DNA of 64,000 nucleotides from positions 10,850,001-10,914,000 of the forward strand of contig JASJZH010000006.1 of NCBI GenBank assembly GCA_037178975.1, written 5' to 3'. This document shows positions 34,847-46,248 of this stretch, in pieces. Positions within the stretch are counted from its first letter, which is position 1. Every line of letters begins with the position of its first letter. The position numbers and the translations under genes are program-made. Origin of the DNA: Oscheius tipulae (lineage: Eukaryota > Nematoda > Chromadorea > Rhabditida > Rhabditidae). The notes under the pieces are model-generated. The model was given only the letters and a program-made list of their open reading frames with translations, had not been told where the DNA came from and made no database searches.

Positions 34847-36397
34847 ATGCTGCTCCTGAGTCTGCTGGCCACGGCCTCAGTTCTAGCCTTAGACAATGGC
34901 TTGGCCCGTACTCCACCAATGGGATGGATGTCCTGGACGGCTTTCTACTGCGAGATGGACTGTGTGAGGCACCCAACAGCTTGCATAAATGAACAATTGT
35001 ACAAGGACATGGCGGATCGACTAGGTATAGTCATTTTTTCTCATAAGTTTGGGATTTTCAGTTAGTGACGGTTATCTGGAAGCGGGATATACAAACGTTC
35101 ACGTGGATGACTGCTGGATGGAGAGGGCTAGGGATTCTACCGGTCGTCTAGTGTCAGATCAGTCCAGATTCCCGTCAGGGATGAAGGCGCTCTCTAAATA
35201 TGTGAGTTTTTCATTTTTACCCTGCTTTACATCATTAGATGCACGACCGTGGCTTGAAATTTGGTATATATGAAGATTATGGAACTAAAACATGTGCAGG
35301 CTTCCCTGGCTCTCTTGGATACATTCAGGCAAGGTTTTTATTGCATTTTTTTCAAATGCTTACTTTCAGATCGATGCTCAGACCTTTGCAGACTGGGATG
35401 TAGACTACCTAAAGTTGGATGGCTGCAACGTTGATGTCAGAATGATGCCTGTTGGTTATCCTCAAATGGAGCGGGCCCTGAACGCCACAGGCCGTCCAAT
35501 TGTTTACAGTTGCAGCTGGCCAGCCTATTTGATCGATCAACCGGGCCAAGTAGGCGTTTTTTGTTGATTTTTTCTAGTTTTAGGTCAACTACACAACGAT
35601 AGGAGAAAGTTGCAACCTATGGAGAAATTTCGACGATATCAACAGTTCGTGGAAGAGCATCATGAGTATAATTTCCTACTATGATGCAAATCAGGACAAG
35701 CATATTCCTACACACGGGCCGGGCAAATGGCATGATCCAGACATGGTAAACTCGCCAATCTCTCAAGTTTTAGCACTTTTCAGCTGGTGATTGGAAATAA
35801 CGGAATCACGGTCGATATGGCCGTCGCCCAAATGACAATCTGGTCGATTTGGTCAGCTCCCTTGATCATGTCCAATGATTTGAGGACTATCGGTGCCGAG
35901 TTCAGAAACATCCTTCTCAACAGAAAAGTCTTGGCTGTGAACCAGGATCCTCTAGGCATCATGGGTCGTCTCGTGGCTAATGTAAGTTCGAAACACTAGA
36001 TGACTAAACAAAGTTTCAGACTACTGACATCGGACTGTACGTCAAACCGATGACTCCAAATAGTGGAAATCGCTATTCTTTCGCGGTCGCCGTTCTGAAC
36101 AGAAACCTGGCCATCGCCAATGTAGGTATACTGTCAAATATTAAACTTTTTCTCGCTCAGGAAGTCGAATTCACCTTGAAGAACATCGGACTAAGGGACG
36201 AGGCCGGCTACATAGTGGAAAATCTGTGGACTGGGGAGACTATCGGTCATTTAAAGCCGTCTGATACTTACAAGTAGACTTTTTCCGTTTTCAGTTTCCA
36301 AAAGGCAACTTTCAGAACCAAGGTGAATCCTACGGGTGCCGTGATGCTCAAGGCAACTCTAGCCGACATGCTTGGCAAAAATCGTTATGACTACTGA
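34847..36397 (+). CDS. GH27 alpha-N-acetylgalactosaminidase/alpha-galactosidase
   Basis: A lysosomal glycosidase removing terminal alpha-linked GalNAc and/or Gal. [14 protein letters not shown] is the signal peptide, followed by [14 protein letters not shown], the family N-terminus. The nucleophile motif is DYLKLDGCN (about 35.42 kb), and the acid/base aspartate lies in [11 protein letters not shown] (about 35.62 kb). The specificity loop reads YSCSWPAY: serine and alanine here are the alpha-N-acetylgalactosaminidase residues (alpha-galactosidase A has E and L at these sites), so GalNAc or dual activity is predicted, as for C. elegans GANA-1. N-glycosylation sites include NAT, NYT and NSS. 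About nine exons; an acceptor-like TTTCTAG lies directly before the ATG, allowing a 5' intron or spliced leader. It ends GKNRYDY. Confidence 0.93.
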
Positions 36398-37803
36398 GCT
36401 CAAACATCTTTTTTGGTCTGGTTGTAAATATATGGGTGTACATGCATAAAAGATTTACACGGATTTTAGCTGGTATGAAGCCAAATACTCACTTATGTAA
36501 ACGTGCCAAGCTAGACTGAAGTTTATACTGTTGCCTAAAAGTGCATGAATTTTGCATAGTAGTTCCGAAGAAGTGCCCAAGCTTTGTAGGCTAGAAGAAT
36601 GTCCGGATAATCAAGCAGATTGCATTTTTATACGCCTCACATAACAAAACAGAAAAGTGTTATATCTACACATTTACTTCATTATTCGGTTGATCGGGGG
36701 GTAGTTGAACGCTCCACTTTTTTATTCTTTTCTCACAGATCTGGACAATCTAAACATCTAGCACTAGACTTATTCGAACCCAATTACTCACCGAACTCTT
36801 TCGCAACCACGAGGATGTGGAGTTTGAGGTCTCCTCAAACTATCTCCATCCGTAGATAGTTTGGAAACAAGGACCATCACGAGCAGAGCCAAGTTCCGAA
36901 TCCTCTGTAGAGGATTAGGAGATTTAGGCCAAGCTGGGAGGTCCTTGGTTTCGAGACCCCGATGTCCAGGACGAGTCGCATATCCGGAAAAAAACAACTG
37001 GAAAAAATACGAAAATCTTACCTTGGTCTCAGATACAGGGACGACGGCTACCATTGTTGGGCTGGAGCAGAACGCATCAAATTAAGGCCCATTTAAGAGG
37101 CCTGAAAACAACACTTTAAATTTCTGAAATGAAGAAAAAGAGAGTAAGAGAAGGAAGGAAAGCGCGCACTCGCCGCCACTCCATCTGAGCGGAATGGGGG
37201 CTCTGGACGTCCCGCTCTGGGGGTCTATTGCCTGTTTCTGTCGCCTTTTTGTCGGGGCGTTTCTCAGGAGATAATGGATGGCGAGGGCGGTTTTCCAATA
37301 CCGCGCAATCGACAGAGCTCAGGAACGGAGGATGTTTTCGAATGTTCGCCAAGGTCTTTCGAAACGAGACAGTACAGTCAATGGTCGGGGGTATGCCGTT
37401 CTTTATAGCTAGCGCCCGCACACTGAGCAATCGATGAACAACCAACACGAGACAGCGACGCACGTTCCAGCGCCGCGAGAGATTACCCGCTGTTGATAAA
37501 GATATTGAAACGAAAAACATAATTGAGTAGCGTCAAAGAAAGGAATTATGGCTTGCTAGAAGAAGGTGGGAAGGTCCCTGGTCATGTGGCAACTTTCTGA
37601 GGTCAATAAAAAACGAGAGACAGACAGCCCTCGTCATCGACGCAGAAACGTCTTTGGCAGGACTCATGCCACAAACCAGTTAGCATTACAAGGTAACGAA
37701 AAACCGAGTTGGGTAAAGATGATGAGGGAGTCCCAGGTTGTATAGCAGTCCTCGCCCCGTGGCCTACGGTCTTTATTATACAACGGTCATAGATGTAGAG
37801 ATA
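36398..37803. other. Intergenic; contains a possible structured RNA element
   Basis: Apart from the hairpins at 36.82-36.92 kb, open frames here (including one of 134 codons on the minus strand) show no motif or splice support. Confidence 0.4.
36821..36916. repeat. Overlapping short hairpins with mutually exclusive pairing
   Basis: AGTTTGAGG (36821-36829) pairs with CCTCAAACT (36833-36841). AAACTATCT (36837-36845) pairs with AGATAGTTT (36854-36862). The two stems share AAACT, so only one can form fully. A third inverted repeat, AATCCTCT with AGAGGATT, spans 36899-36916. May be a small RNA, a regulatory fold or a relic of a repeat. Confidence 0.55.
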
Positions 37804-38320
37804 TCATTGGCAGGAGCCATGACACAAATCACTCGAGATCACTTTTTCGGGGCTGTGAAGACTCTTCGGAGTGAAGGCTCCGGGTAGAAGTTCGTAGAGA
37901 GTGGTCACTGTGACATTCGAGGAGGTCGAAGAGCCCAGAATTACTTTCATGTCTCCGAATTCGACCATAAATTGACGACAGATGCCACATGGACTGGCTG
38001 GTTCGGACGGCGCATGGGCTAAACGCATTCAAATGGATTTTGTGTCAACTTGCCGACGGCGATGGTGGTGAACTCGCGATGCCCGGCAGTTAATGCAGCA
38101 ACAAAGGCTGACCGTTCCGCACAAATTGTACCTCCAAACGAGGCATTTTCGTGATTGGCACCCAAGAAAAGCTGTCCATTCTTGGTGACCAAGGCTGCGC
38201 CGACTTGGAAGTTCGAATAGGCACTGAAACGATGAATTCTTCCTGTTCTATACCTATTTACCAGTAAGCATTTTTCATCACATCCTTAGCTTTTTGAAGA
38301 AGCTCTTCATCCGAGTACAT
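37804..38320 (-). CDS. cdd: Cytidine deaminase
   Basis: Zinc-dependent deamination of cytidine and deoxycytidine in pyrimidine salvage. It starts MYSDEELLQKAKDVMKNAY, followed by AYSNFQVGAAL, the substrate loop. The zinc/catalytic motif is CAERSA (HxE replaced by CAE, as in tetrameric enzymes), and the second pair is in SPCGICRQFMVEF. Length of about 150 residues and the LYELLPGAFTP ending are normal. The second intron (38019-38053) is only 35 nt and uses a GC donor (GCAAGT); with GT instead, the frame would break before PCGIC. The first intron is about 41 nt. Confidence 0.93.
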
Positions 38321-38528
38321 TCTTCCTGCAATTCGTACGGTAAACAGTAGAAAGGGTGAGATAGGGAGAGACTGATCGTTCGCTCTAACGAGACGATAAG
38401 TGAAGCAAACAATGGCAAAGGTTGGACTGATATGCCGGCGCGCTGTAGCAGATTTCTTATGGTTATCTTGTACGTATCATTTGTTAAGAAAGACAGCTGT
38501 GCCTTCTTTTCAGCGCCACGTGCTCGAG

Positions 38529-39121
38529 ATGGCTGAATTTATGGGTTTTTGGAGGGAATGTCTTCCAGCTGGCAATAAATCTTCTGCCTCAAATTGTTAG
38601 GGACATTCGGTCCACTGGTATCAAGTGATCTTCAAAGGTCATGAAGAGTGCAAGTTCTGACGAGCCATTACATTGGCGGATCTCCCTCTGTCGAGGACGC
38701 GGTGAAAGCCACGACGGTGATTAGGAAGGAGTTCAAAGAGGCCGTGAGTATCGTTCAGATACTTCCTTCTACGGTACCTGGACAGCTTATATTTCCTCCA
38801 AGGAGTTACGGGAGAAAGAACCCATATAGTTTTGGGTTTCAGACAGCTGCTGTGAAAGATACAACTTAGCTTTTACAGAAGCTTCGCTTCCTCGTTGCCC
38901 GAGGACAGTTGGGGAAGGGCTCCGTGATTCATCAAAAGATTGTCAACGGACTCAAGACGAATATCAACCGTCTTGTGGACGAAAACGAGGCCCCATCCAA
39001 TCAAGTCGATAGGCTGGAAGAGGATTACAAAGAGATGAAACCTAGTTTGTCATTGTTTGTTTTAATTTCCTCGACAATGCTCGATAAAAATGAAAAGGTC
39101 TTTTCTGGATGCTGGTGCTGA
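38529..39121 (+). CDS. Hypothetical protein with a C-terminal coiled coil
   Basis: Three exons join in frame: MAEFMGFWRE, then LTSHYIGGSPSVEDAVKATT, then KLRFLVARGQLGKGSVIHQK, with the first junction in phase 1 and the second in phase 0. The product is about 120 residues. The third exon has a heptad pattern over LKTNINRLVDENEAP and VDRLEEDYKEM, suggesting a short coiled coil. A hydrophobic stretch follows, and the stop is at 39119-39121. No signal peptide. I do not recognise a family. The start lies about 210 bp from the cytidine deaminase start, so the two genes are divergent and may share a promoter. Confidence 0.5.
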
Positions 39122-40071
39122 CTTTGTGCTCTTTCAATGAAGCATGGAGCCTTCTGGCACACGCTTCACCTCTACTCTACTGTTTGTTGGCTATGATCAC
39201 TTTCCTCTGACCCCTCATTGTCTCTCTCTCATGGTCCTTTTTTTGATTATTGTAGTCCAACCTCTTGTTACATGAGCTCGCTTGCACACTTTCTAGTCTC
39301 TGCGCGCACTGTTGATCTGCCACGCTGGGCGCAGCTCCTTCGGTGATCGTCGAAGGCTCGAGTTTCAACAGAGCGCATAGTTTGGCTGGTTGTGCTGTCA
39401 TAAGATCTGTTGGGGTACGCTCCTGGAGTGACATCTTATTGGCAACAAGCAAAATACTTTATTTTCTTCTTCAAACTATAATTCACAGCCCAGATCCCTT
39501 TGATCAATCCCGGCCCAAAACATTTCCTGTTTTTTTTGAGTTATGAGTGCGCCATTTAAAACTCAAGTATAGTAGCGATTGAAAAGTCTCTTCACCATTG
39601 GTATTCTTTCTCAAAGAGAGATTCGAGATATAAGATGGGCTTCGAGCAACCTCAGACTATTGGACGTCCATCATCTGACAGAAGGCAAATACCATCTCAT
39701 TTTTCAGAGCCGCTCCGCAAGGAGTAAGCGAGGTAGTTTTGGCATGTGGACAAACTGTTAGCAGGGCAAATCGATCAACTATCAATCCTACTCAATCAAT
39801 CCTGGTCCTACGCAGTATCGATACTGGACGGGAGCTTAGACAGTGCCTATGAATTTGTGAGCTGATAGAGAGACAGAGAGGCGAAAACAGATGCATGTTG
39901 TTTTTAACCATACACAGTGAAATGAATACATCCGAGAGCAAGAAAAATACGAGATAGTGGTTTATTACCAGGGGAAAACCTGAGGACTAGTAGAAGGATC
40001 ACGAGATGAATCAGCCTCGTTATATCTTGGAAGCTTGGAAGCTGCGTTGAGCTGTCTGTTGTTGACAGACT
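39122..40071. other. Intergenic, no gene recognised
   Basis: Pyrimidine-rich stretches and short open frames without motifs. Confidence 0.4.
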
Positions 40072-40290
40072 ATGCAATCTCTTTCAAAATCGCACCATCC
40101 TGAACAAAAACCTTCGGATGCAAATCATGAACTAACTGAGAGTTCTTGTAAAGTATGCTGTGAAGAGGTGCTAGACATTGTAGCAATTGTAGAAGTAAAG
40201 CCGCCTGGAGCCAGTATGTTGACACCTGAAGATGAGAGATCCCCGGTATCACGTCAGCTTTTTTCCTACGGCCAAGAAGTTCCAGTGTAA
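40072..40290 (+). CDS. Possible small protein, unrecognised
   Basis: An uninterrupted 72-codon frame with an ATG start. Composition is protein-like (SCKVCCEEVLDIVAIVEVK), with three close cysteines, but no signal peptide, domain or splice support. It ends about 250 bp from the 3' end of the channel gene on the other strand, so it could be 3' UTR of something else. Confidence 0.2.
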   Translation: MQSLSKSHHPEQKPSDANHELTESSCKVCCEEVLDIVAIVEVKPPGASMLTPEDERSPVSRQLFSYGQEVPV

Positions 40291-40536
40291 CTACAAGTTA
40301 TTTAGTATGGAGTTTTCCTACAAGCTTGAGAAAAGTCTCTTTGTCTCTATGTATTTCTGTCTCTCTGTCTGGAACTCGGTTGCTCCAGATGTTATTTGTG
40401 ACCTGTAGCACCGATGCTGCTTCGATGACGGGTGTATCCAAAGATTTTGCAAAGACTTTCAACTGCGCTGTATTCATAAGTTCTGCACAATTGAGAAACG
40501 AGAAAATGGTATCTTGTTTCCATCTTCTCCGAGGGA

Positions 40537-42155
40537 TTAGAGCCCCATGTACCAGAACCAATAAAAGATGTTGAAGAGTAGGAAGCCGAATGGGAAGAAA
40601 ATTCCTAAAACAGACAATTTTACTAATTCACGCGGTGTCTTACTCGAATAAAGGTCGATCATTTTGCTTTCGTCCGCTTGGAAAGTCCAATGCTTCCACC
40701 ATCCACAAAGACTCTTTCGATTAGCTCGATCTTGGGCAGTCGTCTGTTCCTCGTCTATTTTCCCGTTTGTCTTCTCATCCGAAATCCCTTCGGTTTTGTA
40801 TTTCTTCTTTGCTAGATTGATATCTTTTCGTGGAATTGGTAGTCAATTTACTGATCTCCAGGTTTGAAGCAACCAGAGACACGTAAGCATATTCAAATAC
40901 TGCTCCGAAGATGAATACCAGACATCCTCCCATCCAAATATCGACAGCCTGCAAAACGAATTAAGCATCTGACATGACAAAAAGTACCTTGACGTAGGAA
41001 ACGGCCGGTAGCTGCGCGTTAAGCGATGTGGTCTGAAAAGGTAAGGGAGTTCCACAAAGTTCGAAACCTGGGTTGTGATGGTCAAGAGCGTGGTAACACC
41101 CAATGTGACCCTTGCAGGCACAGCCGTTCTCTCTAGCCAGAAAGAGACCCAGGACACTACGACCAGAAGTGTTGAGGGCACGTAAATTTGAACGAGGTAG
41201 TAACTGAACTGACGACTGAAGTGGAAAGTGGCTACTAGACATGAGTAGAGGCCAGTATTGGTCAGACTATCACAGGTACCTTCATAATCTGACTCTTTCT
41301 CTCTATACTTACAAACTCACCAACATAGGCATTGTCTAGCTCAAAATTTGGAATAGACCAATTGAGAACGACGTTGAACTGTAAAGGATCATGATATTTC
41401 CATCTGTACTGGATATCATCCGTTGTGAAGGCATAGGAGGCCAGTTTCATTTCACACATTTGTCGATCCATTGGGAATCTCTGGAGACTTCCTTAGCGAC
41501 ACGATTTCATGATATTTACCTGAAGAAACATAGGACAGGAAAGTATGAGCGAGATTCTTTCCGAGTACAGGATACGTCCATCTGGATGCACTCGAAAGAG
41601 AATGTTGGGTACATCGACCAGGTGCTTATGAGCATTCTTCTCGTTCTGAACAAGACTGATCGATCGAATTAGGATACGAACCATGAAGAAGGTGTCCGGA
41701 ATCCAAAGTTGATTGGCTCGTGTAAGAATTATGAACTTGGGGACGCGTTGGCCCCTGATAACCAAGCTGAATATAGTCAAAACAACCTACAAGTGGTGAT
41801 ATGCGAGCCGTCGGTCGATCCAGGACTGTCTAAACGTCAGCTGTACGCTGTATTCCATCTTGACAAAGTCGATACTGGACAGGCTCCGAATGTAAGTGTC
41901 AACTTGTACCTCGATAGCTTTATTGGAACCTGAGAGACCACTACAGTAAGATCATTTCACAAACCATTTCTATGCTTGTTCGGAGGTCTAACTTGCGGAT
42001 CGTAGTCTTTGAAGATCGTTTCAAGAACTGCTGATGCGGGGACTTTTTGAGGTCTAAAAGAGGAAGGTGTCTCGTTGAACAAAAACAAATTACGCTGTAC
42101 TGTTTTGTGATGTTGCTACTCTTAATAAAAGCAGAAAGAGGAAGAGAAGATGCAT
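40537..42155 (-). CDS. Cys-loop ligand-gated anion channel subunit
   Basis: A pentameric plasma-membrane receptor subunit of the glutamate/glycine/GABA/amine-gated chloride group. The start [17 protein letters not shown] is a signal peptide. The ectodomain has LWIPDTFF (loop A) and the canonical Cys-loop [15 protein letters not shown] with 13 residues between cysteines. M1 contains VSWVSFWL, and M2 is [17 protein letters not shown], where PAR marks anion selectivity. M3 is [20 protein letters not shown], the M3-M4 loop is short (about 55 residues), and M4 is [16 protein letters not shown] with the stop three codons later. The intron at 41646-41681 is 36 nt with a GTTCG donor. The ligand cannot be assigned by eye. 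Confidence 0.92.
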
Positions 42156-42518
42156 GAGTTGGTTGGGCTACCTGGAACAATTAGTGTAATGGTAGAAAGA
42201 AAGACGGATGTCTGGGATTCAAAAAATAAGGTGCCACAATGGCAGCTGACAAGGAGACAATCCTTGAAGGTGCGATCATGCCACGACTGAAATCGCTTGC
42301 ATTTCGAATGCTCGAGCCCTGTGTTGCTTTGAGCAGGTTAATGGGGGAACAGCTGTATCCATCAGAGAGGTAATAAAGGAAAGACGCATCCCAAAGGATC
42401 CTCCTTTCGTGTCTCTAGAAACATCCGAGCTTGTCAGGGTTGAATGTGTCCGATGTTCCGTTCTTCGTTGATTCCAACAGCATAAGAGCGAGTAACGAAT
42501 GTATGTATAGTGGTGGTT

Positions 42519-43025
42519 TGGTTGTTTGGCTAACTGTTCAAACTGCTTGTCTACGGCTTTTTTTAAGTTTATTGGATAATCCATAGCCAGTATATATGTC
42601 TAGGCATGCGCTCCAGTCCAAGGTTTGACAATTTTCCCTGACCAGTGGAATTCGAAAAGGGTAGCGTTCGTGGTGCTCTTCTGAGACTGTCTAGGTCTGG
42701 CAAACTATTCCAACTGCCTGTCAAGGACTTTTCTGAGTCTATTGGATGACTCATAGCAAGTATACATTGTTAGACATGAGGTTTGAAGTCGATCTTTGAG
42801 AAAATTTTCTTGCTACTGGTATTTTAAAAAGTTTTGCGATTAAAAAGTTCTGATGCCGTCTAGGTCCTGTTTGAACTGTTTGTTTTGGTTGTTTATGAGT
42901 CTATTGATATACACTTAGTCGAAGTACATCAGTAGACATGGGGTTCTAAGCTGAGATTTAAAAATTTTCTCTGACCGCTGGAATTTGAAAAAGAGCGTTC
43001 GGGGAGCTCCTCTTTGACCAAGTTC
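42519..43025. repeat. Three diverged tandem repeats of about 170 bp
   Basis: Units begin near 42519, 42689 and 42860. Each has, in order: an ACTGTTC/AACTGC start, GAGTCTATTGGAT-like and TAGACATG-like segments, then AATTTTCTCTGACC-like and GGAATT(C/T)GAAAA-like segments. The copies differ at many positions, so this is an old array. The open frames inside it are by-products. Confidence 0.7.
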
Positions 43026-43302
43026 TTCTCGTATAGTCTTTGCGTATATATTATAGCACTCGGTGGTCACCAAGCTCCCTTCTTTTTTGTTTATTCTCTT
43101 AAGAATGTTATGCTTCCCGAAAATCGGTCGTACATAGTTTGCTCAGAAAACTGCTGTTCGTTGCAATGATCATCTCAATACGGGTACGTCTGATGATTGA
43201 TCCTCAGCATTTAAATTCCGTACGCTCTAATCCTTTCCAGTCAAAATTTCTCAGAACGGCCTCTGTTTAACATAATACAGTCAAAAACACTTTATTCATA
43301 CT

Positions 43303-44692
43303 TCAATGTTTTGAAGAGATTGAGTGTACAGTACTGCGACGAGTGCTTCTAGTAACTGACGGTCTCTTGGAAAAGTTCTGGCTGGCAGGGGGACTGCCCT
43401 TACGCAATATAAGCCAAATAGCTCGACGACGAATATTTTTGTTCACGACGAGGAGAACAGCAGCTGGTAGGGCTAAAAAAGGAGATAATTTACTTTAAAA
43501 CAATGCTTACTTCCACAAATTTGGTAGGCAATCTCGGCTGTCAGGGGCAGCCACGGTGGGTAGTCAAAAATCTGCATGTAGGCGAACAGGACAGCTGCGA
43601 TGCAAACTAGAAGACAGATAAGGAATGATTGCAGACAGGCCTTAATTTTAATTTCCCTTCTTAATTTAGTTTATTACCGAGATCTGAAGATGTCTGTTAG
43701 CTGACGACACGTTGGTTCTGTAGGCCGGATGCAGGAACAGCCTCAGACAGACGTAGACATATAGAAGTGGTGTTAGGATGGTTACCAAGACGTTTTCGGT
43801 CAAATGGTAAGAATTTGCAAATTGCTTAGCTTCCTAAGTTGAAACTATTATGCGAACGTCGGAATGAAACCTGGATGTACGGAGAGAAGAACCAAGACCC
43901 GCGAGGAGCATTGAAAACCACTGGTCTGGTTAGAACCATCATGAAGAGTCCGTAGACTGTAGAGATACCCATGACCATGTAGTTTATGTACTCTGAAAGT
44001 GGCTATAGAGAAGATGGCAATGAACGACTCACTCCATTCATATCCATGCAAAGCACAGATTCTGGAGAAGGCTAGAGCGATGCACAGGACGCAGGAGGAA
44101 CTCCAACAGCCTGAAATACAATTATAAACATATATGTCCAGACAGTACAGAGCCCGACTCGTACCGTCTCAGAAAGCTTAACCACGTCGAGACAGTAAGA
44201 AGAGTCGCACCCGTACTATCTCTGTCGATCTGTTTCCCTACAGCATGATATGGCTTACCTAGTCCGACTGCTCCAGGAGTAAAAGTCCAAAAAGTGTTTG
44301 TACAGTACACATCCCCTCGAATGAACAGCCATCCTGTGATGAGACCTCCACAGGCAATGCTTCCTAGATAGACGATACTAATTGAAAAGTTCTCCTTACC
44401 GCAATCTATCCAGCAATTGAAGTAGATCAACTGCAAACATCCATTCTGTAGAGTTTCTTTGGAGGACATTGCCAGAAGAAGAACAGCGTACACACTCTGG
44501 ATCTCCGCTTTTATGCGTCTACCCCTTTTTACTTACAAAGGAAGCAAGACCTAGGGTTATAAACCACCAGCCAACAAACACAGAAGAGTCTTTTTCGTTC
44601 TCCCACTCGAGGTCAGTCCTGTTCGAGCAGTTGTACTCCACGGGGTCGGCAAAGAAGAAGAAGTGGGGATGGAGAGAAAAGTCGAAAGTCAT
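43303..44692 (-). CDS. Seven-transmembrane chemoreceptor, SRT-like
   Basis: A G-protein-coupled receptor probably acting in sensory neurons. It starts MTFDFSLHPHF with the SRT-like extracellular N-terminus VEYNCSNRTDLEW. Then come hydrophobic spans: FVGWWFITLGLASF (TM1), a region with SVYAVLLLAMSS, VYLGSIACGGLITGWLFI, YINYMVMGISTVYGLFMMVL, and LVTILTPLLYVYVCLRLFL. The last are LICLLVCIAAVLFAYMQIF and PAAVLLVVNKNIRRRAIW, before a basic Ser-rich tail (RSTRRSTVHS). Six or seven short introns interrupt it. SRT receptors are nematode-specific, which supports the organism call. Assignment to SRT rather than another Sr family rests mainly on the YNCS...EW N-terminus. An acceptor-like TTTCAG precedes the ATG by a few bases, allowing a spliced leader. 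Confidence 0.75.
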
Positions 44693-46248
44693 TTGATGTC
44701 TGAAATGAAGCATTGAGACAAAATTATCTATAGTAGAGGGGAAAGAAATCTTCTTCCCGGTATTACTACTTACTTAAAAAGTGAGATCATTAGAGTAAGC
44801 GATGCAAAAGTGTGCAGCTTCTTCCCCGGGGGCAAAAGCCTAATGACGGGGTCTACACTATATAAAGTTTCTGTTACATTAAGATGAAATTTTGAAACAA
44901 TGAGATTATCCAATTTCAGGAAAACTTCTTACCAGATAGGTCATGATTTTCGTTCTATGGATAACTTTTCAACCTGTGAAGAGTGTTATCCCTGAATGAC
45001 ATCTGAAATCGATCAAGAAAGTAATATACCCAATCAGGAAAATTGAAATATAAAAGAGAAGAAAAAACTGAAGTAGTATTTTAGCAAAATAGTTGTTACC
45101 GAATACTGGGGAAACGTGAAGGCAGTAGTGCAAGTTTATGTAGCGCATTCTTAATTCCCTACCCATACCTACCGTATACTACGTTGGTAAATACGGAGAG
45201 ACAATAAATTCTAGCTAAATTACTTAAAGAATCAAACACGAAACATTGGATTCAACGCCTTATAAATCCTGCTTCCACTGTTTGTAAATATGGTAAAGGG
45301 TACGGGGCGTCAAATACGGAGCTCATAGCTCGGAAAGCGTTACAGCCCAGATAATATCAGGTCAAAGTTTAAGATCTTCGTGTAACTGCCGAAATGTTAA
45401 TCCTTGGCTATTCCGAGGTACAATCCTGTAAAAGTGCGTAACGGGACTGAAAACGTTGGAACTTTATAGAGGCGACTTTTTCCTATTGTTATGTGATGAT
45501 GATTAATACGAACTTGTAATGAGCGTGGTGGGATTTCCGTCCAAAAAGAGCCGTGACATCGGATGTTTGGTTCTGAGAGGAGAGGTCTGAGATCTGAAGG
45601 AGCGAGAGCGGCTACGTTGAAAAGACTCCCGGGAAAATTGGCTACAATTCAGGGAGAGCTTTGTAACGATGCAGCCTGGTAACGATTATTCAAACGACGT
45701 CAGTTCACAACCCAAAATCGAGCAAATTGCAGCCTACCGCATTTTGATTCGGCCTCGAAGACAGGTGTCTCAAAATTTGAGGTCCTCATGCTAGTTCGAG
45801 TTTAAGACGTCCGTTTTCATACAAACTCGTAGATTGAGTTCTGCCCATTGAGAGGCAGTAAATTTTTGTGTAGCTTTCTCAATTCATTCACGCCTTCCAG
45901 CTATCATCACTTCTAAGTTCACTCATATCAATCTTGCTGTCAAATGTTCAAACTACAAGTTTAGTAGTGAAATAGCATAGACAAAGAGTTATTCTCTTGG
46001 CTCCTGACGTCAGCCTGTTTCCCGTTTTCTTTTCTGTTCTTGTCAACTTGTCAGTCTTGAACATGTCAAGATATCCTATCGGCAGCTTCTCAATCGTTCA
46101 ACCTGTTCTTAGCTGATTTGTCAATTAATGTCAATGAGTCCAACTCTTGTACGATCCGTAACAACTCGTTCCCAGTTGACGATCTTGCTTTACAACCATA
46201 GACTTCTCACTTGTCTTGATGCAAACTTACACATGCGACCGCAGAAAA
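44693..46248. other. Intergenic, no gene recognised
   Basis: Upstream of both the receptor (-) and the G-alpha-like gene (+). No open frame with a motif; AT-rich with scattered pyrimidine tracts. Confidence 0.45.

Noticed and set aside
36790-36990. 5S rRNA or tRNA
   Set aside because: Hairpins are present but there are no A/B/C internal-promoter boxes or standard folds.
37116-37520. 134-codon minus-strand frame
   Set aside because: Low-complexity and basic, no domain, no start context or splice sites.
42276-42754. Minus-strand frames over the tandem repeat
   Set aside because: By-products of the 170-bp repeat units, which are too diverged and frame-broken to encode a repeated protein.
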